Below, piece by piece: positions 21,081 to 30,067 of a stretch of DNA of 64,000 bases. The stretch lies in the NCBI GenBank assembly GCA_014871385.1, contig CM026426.1:84970927-85034926 (forward strand), given 5' to 3'. Under the pieces are notes generated by a model. That model ran no database searches. It was not told the origin of the DNA and saw only the letters and a program-made list of their open reading frames with translations. The stretch is from Ceratodon purpureus. Taxonomy: Eukaryota; Streptophyta; Bryopsida; Pseudoditrichales; Ditrichaceae. The first letter of the stretch is position 1; every line of letters begins with the position of its first letter. A program made the position numbers and the translations under genes.

Positions 21081-21617
21081 TTATATGTATTTCAGATTCC
21101 AGAGGTCGGTTCAGTGAGGAAGAGGTTGGCTCTCCTAGTCGGCGGCCAGCCGACTACAAAGGACTTCCATTCGTTGTGACCGTGAATACTGTTCATTCTA
21201 AACGACGACTCCGGAGTCCTCACAGACGGACACCCCAATGTGAGATGCCTGGCAGTCGTGTCCACTCAGCGGGTCGCCGACGATCTTCCCTTCACCCGCT
21301 TCACTTCACAGATCCACATTTTGGAGAGCAAGTATTTCCTTTTATTAGAACAGATAGATTTCTAAGGATAGGGTTTCTAGGGTTTAGGGTTTCTAGGGTT
21401 TAGGGTTCTCAGTCAGCCACTCGCCGAGAGATTCGGCCATGATAGTGGGACTGGGATGTCCTCTATTCAACATTATAATAAATTCACTCAAATGATTTTA
21501 TCCCTTGTAAACGGAATGCATTTTTTCATAAATATTTGACATCTTTGTCTTTAAATTTGAGGGATAACACATGAATTGGACGTCTACATATGATGCAAAG
21601 TAGTCCATAATTGAGCG
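21081..21617. other. Right end region of E1, no gene
   Basis: No supported coding region. It contains one E1 palindrome (21,138-21,154), half-sites near 21,270 and 21,420, and a TTTAGGG-like tract at 21,363-21,410. It becomes AT-rich after ~21,470. Confidence 0.5.
21363..21410 (+). repeat. Telomere-like TTTAGGG tract
   Basis: Contains GGGTTTCTAGGGTTTAGGGT twice in slightly varied form, i.e. degenerate plant telomere units (TTTAGGG). It is too short and degenerate to be a chromosome end. Confidence 0.6.
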
Positions 21618-21643
21618 TTTTGTCCATAATTACTTAAATACCC
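21618..21643 (+). repeat. Candidate right terminal repeat of E1
   Basis: TTTTGTCCATAATTACTTAA then ATACCC, the inverted partner of 5759-5782 (about 22 of 25 bases). AT-rich DNA of the same repeat family as 5400-5660 follows directly outside it. Confidence 0.45.
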
Positions 21644-22900
21644 GATAAACGTATATAATTGGCCATGAGAAATGAATTAAATTCTATAATCTAATACTAT
21701 TATTTTTAACAACGTAATTTGTATATACTTGAATATACTTGTATATCATTTTAAGATTTGTATACATTAGATTATAGTTTATTATTCTCGTACTATTCTT
21801 AATTGGACATTAAATTGTTAATGAATATATTAGTACCTACTTGTAAATGAATTTATAATTATATTATACATATTATAATACTAACATGTATATTAAAAAT
21901 ATACATGTTAAGATGTAGAGTACCAGAAACGAAAGAACAAATCTACACCAGTCACGGCGTAAAGAACACATTATGAAATAAATAGAGACATAAATAAAAG
22001 TACATGAATATATATACATGATAATTATATCTGACTAAATTTGTAGTATAAATAAATAATTCTAATTTTAAAAACATATCTACCAAGGTCTATCAAGAAC
22101 TATTCATGAACTCACATATAATGATTTGATTTCATATATCATATATAATAATGAAATTGAGCAAAAATACATATTTGATAAATGGAGGTATGAATATTTG
22201 CAACGACATATTTAATGTCCCTAGAAATGCCTTAACCCTATACCCTAAACCCTTGACCCTGGACCTAAGACCCTAAACCCTTAACCCTGAACCCTATACC
22301 CTAAACCCTGAACCCTGATAGAGGAAGAAAAGTTCGCGGCCAAAAGTCAACACTCTGTCTGGCGCTATAGGGACTTCCAACCCATCCCATTTGATTTAAT
22401 GCACCAATTATTTCGCATCTGCATCTATCTAAAGGGCCGAGAAGTATGGAAAGTGGTAATTCTTGCGCATTCTCACACCCCGAAATGTGGAGGGTCGAAT
22501 GGTCATGCATGATTCCCGCCTATTTTCAAAACTGAAGCGGCATGAAAACGGTCAGAGAATGACCTCTGGAATCGTCCCCGCTCGAAGTCTTTTCTCTACT
22601 CACTTGCTTCTCTCGCTTGTAGGAGCTCTCGGCGCTCACTTGGAGGTGGTTGTTTTCTAGGCGGAAGCTGTATTGCGCCGTTTCTGTTGTACGTCTTCTC
22701 TTTAGTTTTCTCCGATCATCAGTACACTTCATTCATTTCAGGTTGTTGTATGCTTTCCATTGTTTCAAGTCATGGTGTATTTGCAGTGTCTCTCTTTACT
22801 TCTTACAGACGTTTTAGAGCGGACACCGTAAGCATACTCTGAGTCTGCGACTCAGAATCCCGAAGATGCAAGCACCTATTAAAGCGCCGCTTTTTGCGGA
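21644..22900. other. AT-rich repeat and spacer, no supported gene
   Basis: 21,644-22,210 is AT-rich and includes a copy of the repeat family seen at 2400, 3500 and 5500. 22,225-22,320 is telomere-like. 22,320-22,900 is of mixed composition with only short unconvincing frames, and includes pyrimidine-rich and CAG acceptor-like sites that may belong to a 5' untranslated intron of the E2 gene. Confidence 0.5.
22225..22320 (-). repeat. Telomere-like CCCTAAA tract
   Basis: About 95 bp of degenerate CCCTAAACCCT/CCCTGAACCCT units, opposite in orientation to the tract at 21,363. Probably an interstitial telomere-like sequence between E1 and E2. Confidence 0.65.
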
Positions 22901-22907
22901 CGGATGA

Positions 22908-23117
22908 TTAGCTCGAGTCGAGCTAAACTGCTGCATCCAAAGGGCATCATGAGTTTAGCTCGAGTCGAGCTAAACTTCTGCATCTACACGGCAGCAGAAT
23001 TTTAGCTCGACTCGAGCTAATCTCATGCCGGACTATGGGCAGCATAAGTTTAGCTCGACTCGAGCTAAACTTATGCTGCCCATAGTCCAGGAACAGTTTA
23101 GCTCGACTCGAGCTAAA
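22908..23117. repeat. E2 palindrome array upstream of the gene
   Basis: Five copies of an odd-length palindrome, arm TTTAGCTCGA, one central G or C, then TCGAGCTAAA: 22,908-22,926 (one base short at each end), 22,954-22,974, 23,001-23,020, 23,049-23,069 and 23,097-23,117. The first two have G at the centre and the last three C, i.e. opposite orientations. They lie within 310 bp of the transposase start codon, so they could be promoter operators, transposase sites or both. Confidence 0.92.
23030..23088. repeat. 59-bp palindrome with 29-nt arms
   Basis: Centred on C23,059. Arms 23,030-23,058 and 23,060-23,088 are perfect reverse complements by base-by-base check and contain one E2 motif at the middle plus the extension GGACTATGGGCAGCATAAG. 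It could extrude as a cruciform or form an RNA hairpin in the leader. Confidence 0.92.
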
Positions 23118-23213
23118 CTGCGCCTGGGGATAAGTTCTCAAATTCAAAGATGAATTCTCTTTAAGGAGGATAATATTTTCTCATAAAATTGGGTCTGTTG
23201 CATTCCAGGTACA

Positions 23214-26051
23214 ATGGACTATGTCTCAGATGACGAGGTACGGGTTGAAGTGCCCGTAAACCCAGACCTTCAAGACTTCGTGGTTGTACCCTCAAGACAA
23301 TGGCAGAACAAGACTGTAACAATATATAGTGACGACAATATCCCGTTAGTAGAGGGTTTGATCCGGAACCCACGGTCCAGCTTGGTATCTGACACGGTTG
23401 GTCCCCTTGGTGATTTCGTTGTTGTCGTCCAGGTATCACGTTCTTTGGTCGAAGAAGAGTCAGAGGATGATTGGAGGTACTCCTTCAAAACGTGGCCTAT
23501 CAGCCACCTCTATCTGGATGGAGTTAGCCTAGAGCACCATAGTCAATGTGATGTGTATAATCGTTGGCTTGCGGAGCGTAACCGATCCCTGGGAGATCGT
23601 ACCCGATCGTATGATAACTCCTCTAGGAATACGCCCCCACCTATATCACGTCACGCTGAGTATCTGATGACCCAGCCATCTATAAAATCTGTAGCAGCAA
23701 ACACGTGCTGCGCTCACCTATGCGTCCAACACTATCCCAGAGATAAAATCTCTACTCTACGGTCGCGTATGTACGACAAGACCACAGTGCAGTTCCGTAA
23801 CCACATAAAACTCGACGTGCATAGACAGATCCACAAGAATTCAGCGGGGAGGAGTGTGGTGACTGTGGAGGGCATAGATGTTTGCCCCTTCGCCTGGATG
23901 AAGATTATGGGAGAGAGCTCCAGTACATTGTATAGAAATGCCAAGTATGTTGTTGCTGGTTTCGAAGCTCAATTTCACGGTAATACTCGTTTACGTAAAT
24001 CTAGAAATCACATAGTGGTGGTAACTGCCGTCCTAGGGGCCATCCTTGACAGGCATGCCGACCACATGCCCCACAAGAGTCGTGTTTTGCCCACAGGGGA
24101 GACAGTTGTAGCTAAAGTTCTGCCTTCCAACTTCAAATGGAAGGAACAGATTCCGATCCTCGATGAGCATTTTGCGGACTGTGGATTGCCTCCTATGTCC
24201 GCTTCTAACTTGAGCAAGATCAGGAGGCTTAGCTATCTAGAATATTACGCCAAACGGGCAGGAGACAAATTCGCTCGTTGCTCAAAATATGATGAGTTCC
24301 AGTCGCAAAAGAAGTTGACGGTTACAGGATCTCAGGCGTCCCTGTTGTGGTCTAAGAAAATGAGGCTGCACAATGACTCTGCAATGGCGCATAGGGACTT
24401 GTACTACCTAAATCGATTCAGGTCGAAGGCTACTCCGCATGAAGTTCTTACAATTATGCATGACAAGATGGACCACTCAAAGACGGCGTCGCCGGCCTTA
24501 TCCCACAAGGTCAAACACTTAGACGGTCTCATGAAGCTTCCTCTCGCTGTCACGGGAATGCTTGCTCATGGGCATGTGGACCAACGTTACGCCCATTATG
24601 GCCTTGACATTTACTCACACGACGCTAATTACACGGTTGGATCGTTTGCGAAGCTCCTTCGGGACCTTGAGTCACCCCCTAAATCCACCTCTAGAGAACT
24701 CTTTCAAGAGAATCCTTCCCACCCATTGTATGCCGCGCTTTTGCATGGTTCAGAGATGTGTTTGGATCCTCTTGGCCCTCCTCCTAAGTTTCCTGTTGCT
24801 GCTAAACCCTTGCCTCCCATTCTTAACGTCCAAATGGATAACGCTGTCAGTGATAACAAGAATAGGTTTGTATTTTCATTCTGGTCCCTATTAGTCGCGA
24901 AGCGGGTGTTTCGCGAAGTGTACGTGAATTTCATGCTGGTCGGCCATACTCATGACGATATTGATGCCCTTTTTGGGCGATGGAGCATGGCTTTGCGGAG
25001 GGAGGACTTCTCCACAGTACCTCTCCTCATGAAGTCCTTCATGAAACATGAAGCAGTACCAACAATTCCGCATCTTATTCAGGAGGTCCCAGATTTCAAG
25101 AAATTCATCGCGGAGTGGATGCTTGATGGCGACGATACGTTAATGGGTCACACTAAAGCTCATCAGTTCAAATTCTATGTAGATTCTTCGCGATGCCCAG
25201 TCATGAAGTATAAAATCTTCTGTCACGACGACGACTGGTTGTCAAAAGGAGATGGTTGTGGCATCAAGTTGTGGAAGGAGGATTCAGAAGGTCGGTCTTT
25301 ATGGCCCCGTGGTGTTCCTGGTGCCGTGGCGCCTCGCGAGATGCGGCACCTGCCTGATGTGATTAAGGGCTTGTCGGGTTTTGTAGATCATTGGGAGAGG
25401 CTATCTTCGGAGTCAGTCCAGTCCAGAAGAATCTATGAGCCACTCTCATACTATTGGAACGATGTTAAAGAGGCTCTTTCCATCCCCTTTGATGCTGTCC
25501 CCGCCTTGGAGCATGGTTTTTGGCCATCCACGCGGCTCGCTCACTCCGTCGAAGACGAGTTTCAGGAAGATGGAACTTTGCGCGAGGAGTTCGCAGAGGA
25601 TGATCACTTTGTTGGTCACAAACGAGATCGCCCAGGACCGTCATTCCGTGTTGCGCGAGACCATTTTGCAGGGTACTTCTTAGCATTACGACCCTGCGAT
25701 GAAGACAATCGTCCTTTCTGGCTTGCGAGGGCCTTGACTGACCCTAATTCGAACCCTGACCTCCCGAACACTCTCCAAGTAGAGTTCTACCGCCCAATTT
25801 CCCGAGATGAAAATGTTTTGAAATTCTATACCAGCTGGGATGTGGATGGGAGACTTTGTTGGACAGTTGAGAAGGATGTACCCGAGTCGTGGCAGAGTAC
25901 TGATGCAGTCATAACAGCTTGGAAATCCAAAGTTAAAAAAAATGTCAAGGAGCGGGGCGTTGGCAAGGATCCAACGCTGAAGATCCCATTGAAACAACTA
26001 GACATTATAAAGGCCTCCTTGGAGAGATTTGTGTCTCCGGATTCTGAATAA
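23214..26051 (+). CDS. DUF7869-type transposase of E2 (945 aa)
   Basis: Single uninterrupted 945-codon frame. An acceptor-like TTGCATTCCAG sits just before the start codon, hinting at a 5' untranslated intron. Features mirror the E1 protein: a Cys-rich N-terminal stretch (NTCCAHLC, ~residue 163) and VEGIDVCPFAWMKIMGESSS; LTIMHDKMDHSKT (~415), LNVQMDNAVSDNKNRF (~540) and LVGHTHDDIDALF (~576); and a C-terminal FLALRPCDEDNRPFWLARAL module. All acidic positions of the three clusters are kept, so the protein is probably functional. The E1 homologue has a longer, acidic N-terminal extension that E2 lacks. DUF7869 membership is from family memory; the nuclease role is inferred from the D/DN/HTH-(D/E)DID pattern. 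The gene sits between two sets of E2 palindromes. Confidence 0.85.
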   Translation: MDYVSDDEVRVEVPVNPDLQDFVVVPSRQWQNKTVTIYSDDNIPLVEGLIRNPRSSLVSDTVGPLGDFVVVVQVSRSLVEEESEDDWRYSFKTWPISHLYLDGVSLEHHSQCDVYNRWLAERNRSLGDRTRSYDNSSRNTPPPISRHAEYLMTQPSIKSVAANTCCAHLCVQHYPRDKISTLRSRMYDKTTVQFRNHIKLDVHRQIHKNSAGRSVVTVEGIDVCPFAWMKIMGESSSTLYRNAKYVVAGFEAQFHGNTRLRKSRNHIVVVTAVLGAILDRHADHMPHKSRVLPTGETVVAKVLPSNFKWKEQIPILDEHFADCGLPPMSASNLSKIRRLSYLEYYAKRAGDKFARCSKYDEFQSQKKLTVTGSQASLLWSKKMRLHNDSAMAHRDLYYLNRFRSKATPHEVLTIMHDKMDHSKTASPALSHKVKHLDGLMKLPLAVTGMLAHGHVDQRYAHYGLDIYSHDANYTVGSFAKLLRDLESPPKSTSRELFQENPSHPLYAALLHGSEMCLDPLGPPPKFPVAAKPLPPILNVQMDNAVSDNKNRFVFSFWSLLVAKRVFREVYVNFMLVGHTHDDIDALFGRWSMALRREDFSTVPLLMKSFMKHEAVPTIPHLIQEVPDFKKFIAEWMLDGDDTLMGHTKAHQFKFYVDSSRCPVMKYKIFCHDDDWLSKGDGCGIKLWKEDSEGRSLWPRGVPGAVAPREMRHLPDVIKGLSGFVDHWERLSSESVQSRRIYEPLSYYWNDVKEALSIPFDAVPALEHGFWPSTRLAHSVEDEFQEDGTLREEFAEDDHFVGHKRDRPGPSFRVARDHFAGYFLALRPCDEDNRPFWLARALTDPNSNPDLPNTLQVEFYRPISRDENVLKFYTSWDVDGRLCWTVEKDVPESWQSTDAVITAWKSKVKKNVKERGVGKDPTLKIPLKQLDIIKASLERFVSPDSE

Positions 26052-26988
26052 ACATGTAGCTTTGAAGTTGGTGGTCTTGAAGTTCTGAATTTAGTCAGAT
26101 CGCTTATATTCGTTTGAAGACAACTGAACTGAATACCGTTCGTCCCTTCATCCAACATTATGTTTTCAAGACAAAGGTAGATGTTTAGCTCGAGTCGACC
26201 TAATCAGTTATAGCGTATTAGTTCTAGCGTATTTATGTTTTGAATACTAGCTAATTACATATATTTAATTGGAGGGAACACTACTTAAGTGTTTCAGTCC
26301 ATTCCTTATTTATCATGTGTACCACATTATAGGCCGCAGTTTAGGTCGAGGCGACCTAAACTGCATTTGGCGTTGAAGTTCGTACTTTACGAGTGCGGGA
26401 TACCACCAGGTCACCTATAGTTCTTAGTGTAGATTTTTACTTAGTACCCTAAAGCGTTGATTCTATATCATATGTAGTGCCACATAACAGCCATTTAGGT
26501 CCAGGCAACCTAAACGACATCTAGCGTTGAAGTTCCTAGTTTGGATCTCTGAAGTAGAGCCGATAACATACATTTGTTGGCATGGGACTATACTTAAGTC
26601 CGTATGTTCTTGGATTGCATATCATATTCTGGAAACTGTAGGCAGCTATGTTAGTCGAACAACTTGATTGTTTGTACAGGTCTGAAAGAGCCTGTCACGG
26701 ATTCAACATTTAAGGAGTGTCGACCTAATTTGTATTTCCACACATATATATAATATAAGATTTCCCAGCATATCCATTGTGTCCATTTCTTGTTATTTGT
26801 TTGATGTTCATTTAGGGTGGTTCGACCTACCTTGTATATTTTCAAGTATTTTTAGTAAACCACTACGTTCTTTCATTTCCCATTACTACTGTGTGATCAT
26901 GTCCCAAATTAATGGAAATTGCTTATAAGCTTTTCCTTGCCAAGTATGGGACCATTGTGCCCATTTTAACTCGACCTGACCTAATGCA
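26052..26988. repeat. Downstream E2 palindromes, diverged but still symmetric
   Basis: No gene. Copies at about 26,184-26,203 (half changed), 26,340-26,360 and 26,494-26,514, and further half-sites near 26,710, 26,815 and 26,970. The 26,340 copy is TTTAGGTCGAG-G-CGACCTAAA-like: the fourth and fifth bases of the arm changed on both sides, so symmetry was kept. The copies occur every ~110-160 bp. Confidence 0.75.
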
Positions 26989-27021
26989 TTATTTTGGGAG
27001 ATGATAAATCTCCCAAAATAA
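26989..27021. repeat. Perfect hairpin (14-nt arms, 5-nt loop)
   Basis: Arms 26,989-27,002 (TTATTTTGGGAGAT) and 27,008-27,021 are perfect reverse complements around GATAA. It lies where E2 palindromes end and the 171-bp tandem repeats begin, so it may mark an element end, a small foldback insertion or a junction. Confidence 0.85.
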
Positions 27022-27029
27022 CGAATATG

Positions 27030-27745
27030 GTGTTACACTCTTACGGTCCATACTGTGTACAAACAAACAAATGACTCGTAGCTTAACTGCCCACTGCAAC
27101 TCTGCTAGGGGCCCCTCACTCTCCCACAGCCCGCATTAGTCATCACCCGAGCCTTCAAAAAACCAATGAATCCACTGCCACTACTACTCTGATCGGGGCC
27201 AACCACTCTCATACGATCCATACGTTGTAGAAGAATTCAAAAGAATTGAAGCTTAACTAACATGTGCAACTCTGCTAGGGGCCGATCACTCTCCCAAAGC
27301 CTACGTTAGTCCTCACCCGAGCCTTCAAAAAACCAATTCATCCACTGCCCATTGCAAGTCTGATCGGGGCCAACCACTCTCATACAGTCCATGCCTTGTA
27401 GAAGAATTCAAAAGAATTGAAGCTTAACTGACCACTGCAACTCTGCTAGGGGCCGATCACTCTCCCACAGCCCACATTAGTCCTCACCCGAGCCTTCAAA
27501 AAACCAATGCATCCACTGCCCATTGCAAGTTTGATCGGGGCCTACGACACTCTTACGGTCCATACTTTGTACAAACAAACAAATGACTCGTAGCTTAACT
27601 GCCCACTGCAACTCTGCTAGAGCCCCATCACTCTCCCACGGCCCTCATTAGTCCACACCCAAGCGTACAAAAAACCAATCGATCCACTGCCACTAAGACT
27701 CTGATCGGGGCCTACCACACTCTTACAACCCTCATTAGTTCTAAC
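27030..27745. repeat. Four ~171-bp tandem repeats
   Basis: TCTGCTAG recurs at 27,101, 27,271, 27,442 and 27,613 (period 170-171), in units sharing AGCTTAACT, CACTCTCCCACAGCC, CCGAGCCTTCAAAAAACCAA and TCTGATCGGGGCC. Copies are clearly diverged. No coding frame. They precede E3 and may be its left subterminal region or an independent satellite. Confidence 0.9.
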
Positions 27746-28005
27746 CTGTGCCTCACTTGATAAGATAAATTGCCCAACACCTTCTACTCACTGAAAGAGA
27801 ATGGACTGACGTACCAATCACTTGGATGGAGTGACCTGAATCATCATGTAGTTCAAATACAGATTGAATTTCAGTAATGATGCATTTTGGAAACCTGTCG
27901 GTACAGCTCATCCATGTCACTGCAGCCTGTGCTCTCCTTAAAGTTGATGCATACAAGAGCAAAGTCGTTTACTGACCTACAAGATTGCTCGGCACAGTTC
28001 AAGGA

Positions 28006-28756
28006 CTAATAGATGCTAGGTTTCAGATTTACCTCGTCGACTTCCATACGTTCCTCATCTCCTAGGGCCCTTGCAGCTGCCAGGTCCTCCATTCCTTGAT
28101 TCTGCAAACCTGAAGTGGATTCCGACACGGATTTGAGACTCCGTGAAGTCTTAGAACCTTGTACTCGTTCAGGCCGCTGCTGCCTCGTCTGACCCAAAGA
28201 GGAGTCTTCGGACCCGGATCTTACATCCTGCGCACATAATCCACCCAGTGGCATTACTTTCGACGAGACAAGTTCAAATTAGAATCGCAGGCAAGAGAGG
28301 GTCGTGGAGCGTACGAGCATGCGGACCGTGGGAGGGTTTGAAGAGACTCAGGCACTGGACTGCCTTCGACCGTTGAACCCTAGATTCAACACCCGAATTG
28401 CAAGCATTTCAATAGCTGCCCAGAAAATGCGACACAAAATATATGCTTTGACTACAATGATAACCAGTGGCATCGCAGTCGCTTACCTCCTTTGTACTTT
28501 CTTTCTGACGTGAAGAAGCCTCTCTGTCTAAAAATGCCAATTTAACTGGGTGATCCTCTCCATCGTCAAACCCGTCGCCGTCTCCCATTTCCTTGCTAAC
28601 ACCAGCCTGATTAGACTTCCCTTCCTTCCTTCCCATTGTTGAACGCAAGTTGTATGGAGTACCTAAACCGTCCCTGCACGCTAGCTTACGTAACCTCTCT
28701 TGACGTCGCTCTCTTCTAAATTCGAGCTTAGCTTTTGCACTCGATCTGATTATCAT
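28006..28756 (-). CDS. Possible two-exon E3 accessory gene
   Basis: Leftward. A first frame (from 28,756) starts IIRSSAKAKLEFRRERRQER, rich in Arg/Lys, then an acidic GDGDGFDDGEDHP, and reaches a good donor (AAGGAG/GTAAGC) near 28,488. A matching phase-0 acceptor (TGCGCAG/GATGTAAG) near 28,231 continues as DVRSGSEDSSLGQTRQQRPE to an acidic end at 28,006. A further exon may lie at 27,880-27,970 (VNDFALVCINFKES in another phase). No domain recognised; charged, probably nuclear. Position beside the E3 transposase suggests an accessory protein, but coding status is uncertain. Confidence 0.35.
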
Positions 28757-29161
28757 CTCTGTGAATGCTACTACGAGAGTCTGAGATTAATCCATGACAT
28801 TGCCGCCTCAACAATCTATGAACTGACTAAATGTTCAGTATTCCTCGAAGGCACCAAGACATAAATGTCGTAAGATTTTCATATCCTGGACTTCATTGTT
28901 GGTCCAAGGAAGTTGGTTCAACTTCCACACTGTCAGTAACTTACTGTATGTTAGCCTCTCTGTTTAAAAAACTGCCGTCTTTTATTAGCGGCGTCCATCA
29001 ATGTAACCCTCTTCAAAAAATAAAGAAAATAACTTAAAAGAAAGCAACTCCATGCTTAATACTATCATTCTCTATATAAGTGACCTGGATGTCTCATTTG
29101 GTATCAGATTTGATTTTTAGACTTCCCTTCTCTGGGTAGATACTCGTATGTTTCGGAGGGG
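28757..29161. other. Spacer between divergent E3 genes
   Basis: No gene recognised; likely holds promoters of the leftward and rightward E3 frames. Confidence 0.35.
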
Positions 29162-29606
29162 ATGGACAGCAACCCGCTTCATCCCCGTAGTCACCTCGCT
29201 TCAGGATCAGAGCAGGAGACAGATCAGGTCGTGTCCATAGATGAATTTCATGGTCCATTTGAACCAGTTCCTAAATGCAACATTCCGGAGTGCAGCAAAT
29301 CTGATGCCCCCATCGATGAAGTCCATGCTGTAGATGGGAAGGGCTGTGGCGAGTCGCTTCATTCAGCTGTGGCTGAAGTAGAGCGCACCCAGGGCAATTC
29401 ATGTAAAGCATCCCATTCCTATGCAAGAGTAGGGGTCATCAAACCTGGAACGTACTCTAGGCTTTTATTAAGAAGTACCCCCCCGCCCTAGAGGTCGTAA
29501 GTTAAAGAGTATGGGATGTTGGGCAGTTGAGAGCATCGAAGGGCCACAGGAAGATAGTATCAAGGATTCAAACAGTGTTGAGGGATCTAAAAAGCGCAGC
29601 CGCCAG
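29162..29606 (+). pseudogene. Small rightward ORF split at a poly-C run
   Basis: Frame starting MDSNPLHPRSHLASG and reading through KPGTYSRLLLRS stops after a run of seven C at about 29,477-29,483. In the next frame the sequence continues RGRKLKSMGCWAVES to KKRSRQG and a stop at 29,606. Total about 150 residues, acidic then basic, with an NLS-like end. No family recognised. The break is at a homopolymer, so it may be a genuine slip or a sequencing error. Confidence 0.35.
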
Positions 29607-30067
29607 GGCTGATATAGATTAGTGGCCTCATATAGATTAGTAGGCCGTGCAGTAATTAGATACTTCTACATTATGAAGATGTAGATGGTTCCAATGTACT
29701 CTTCACGGTTTTATTTTATCGAAGATGCTGCAATTTATTGGCGGTTTGCCGTCATTTCATGTAATGGCTCTGTTATCGCAGCACTTGTCATAATTATTGT
29801 GATTAGGCTAGCCTATCCCACCACCATGTCCAGAGTTGGAGTACTTCTCACCTAAGTAATTTCAATACAGGTACATACAGTTCAGCAATGACTCAAGTTA
29901 AACCAACGATGATGATGCCTCTCATTCTCTGAACTTGTGATTGTTAATTGGTTTCCATCGAATTTGTATTCTTAGTACTCCAATACTCATATGTTTTTGT
30001 GTAATCTGCTTTGCTTTCTTTCTGCTATCTCATCTCACTGTTGCGAGTGCCACTTAATCTGCTCAGG
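29607..30067. other. Spacer upstream of the E3 transposase
   Basis: No gene recognised. A short purine/pyrimidine-balanced stretch ends in an acceptor-like CTGCTCAG just before the transposase ATG at 30,068. Confidence 0.35.

Larger units (their letters stand above)
5759..21643. mobile_element. Element E1: ~15.9-kb DUF7869-type transposon
   Basis: Large GC-richer island between AT-rich repeats, bounded by a short inverted match. It contains leftward FCP1/NIF-like genes (6.3-9.5 kb), a leftward ParB-like gene (9.7-13.85 kb), a rightward DUF7869-type transposase (15.3-19.4 kb) and a small leftward ORF (20.1-20.6 kb). At least 25 recognisable copies of a 17-bp palindrome with arms GTCGGC and GCCGAC are scattered from ~6.0 to 21.2 kb and not outside. 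The shared word in introns, exons and spacers of all genes is the best evidence that these genes travel as one unit. Boundaries are approximate. Confidence 0.65.
22900..26988 (+). mobile_element. Element E2: single-gene DUF7869-type transposon
   Basis: About 4.1 kb defined by one intact transposase gene and a private palindrome whose copies occur upstream (22,908-23,117) and downstream (26,184-26,985) but not elsewhere in the window. No accessory gene was found. Exact termini and a target duplication were not found, so these limits are those of the palindromes. Confidence 0.6.

Noticed and set aside
22463-22660. Short open frames on both strands before E2
   Set aside because: No conserved motif, overlapping frames on opposite strands, likely untranslated leader or spacer.
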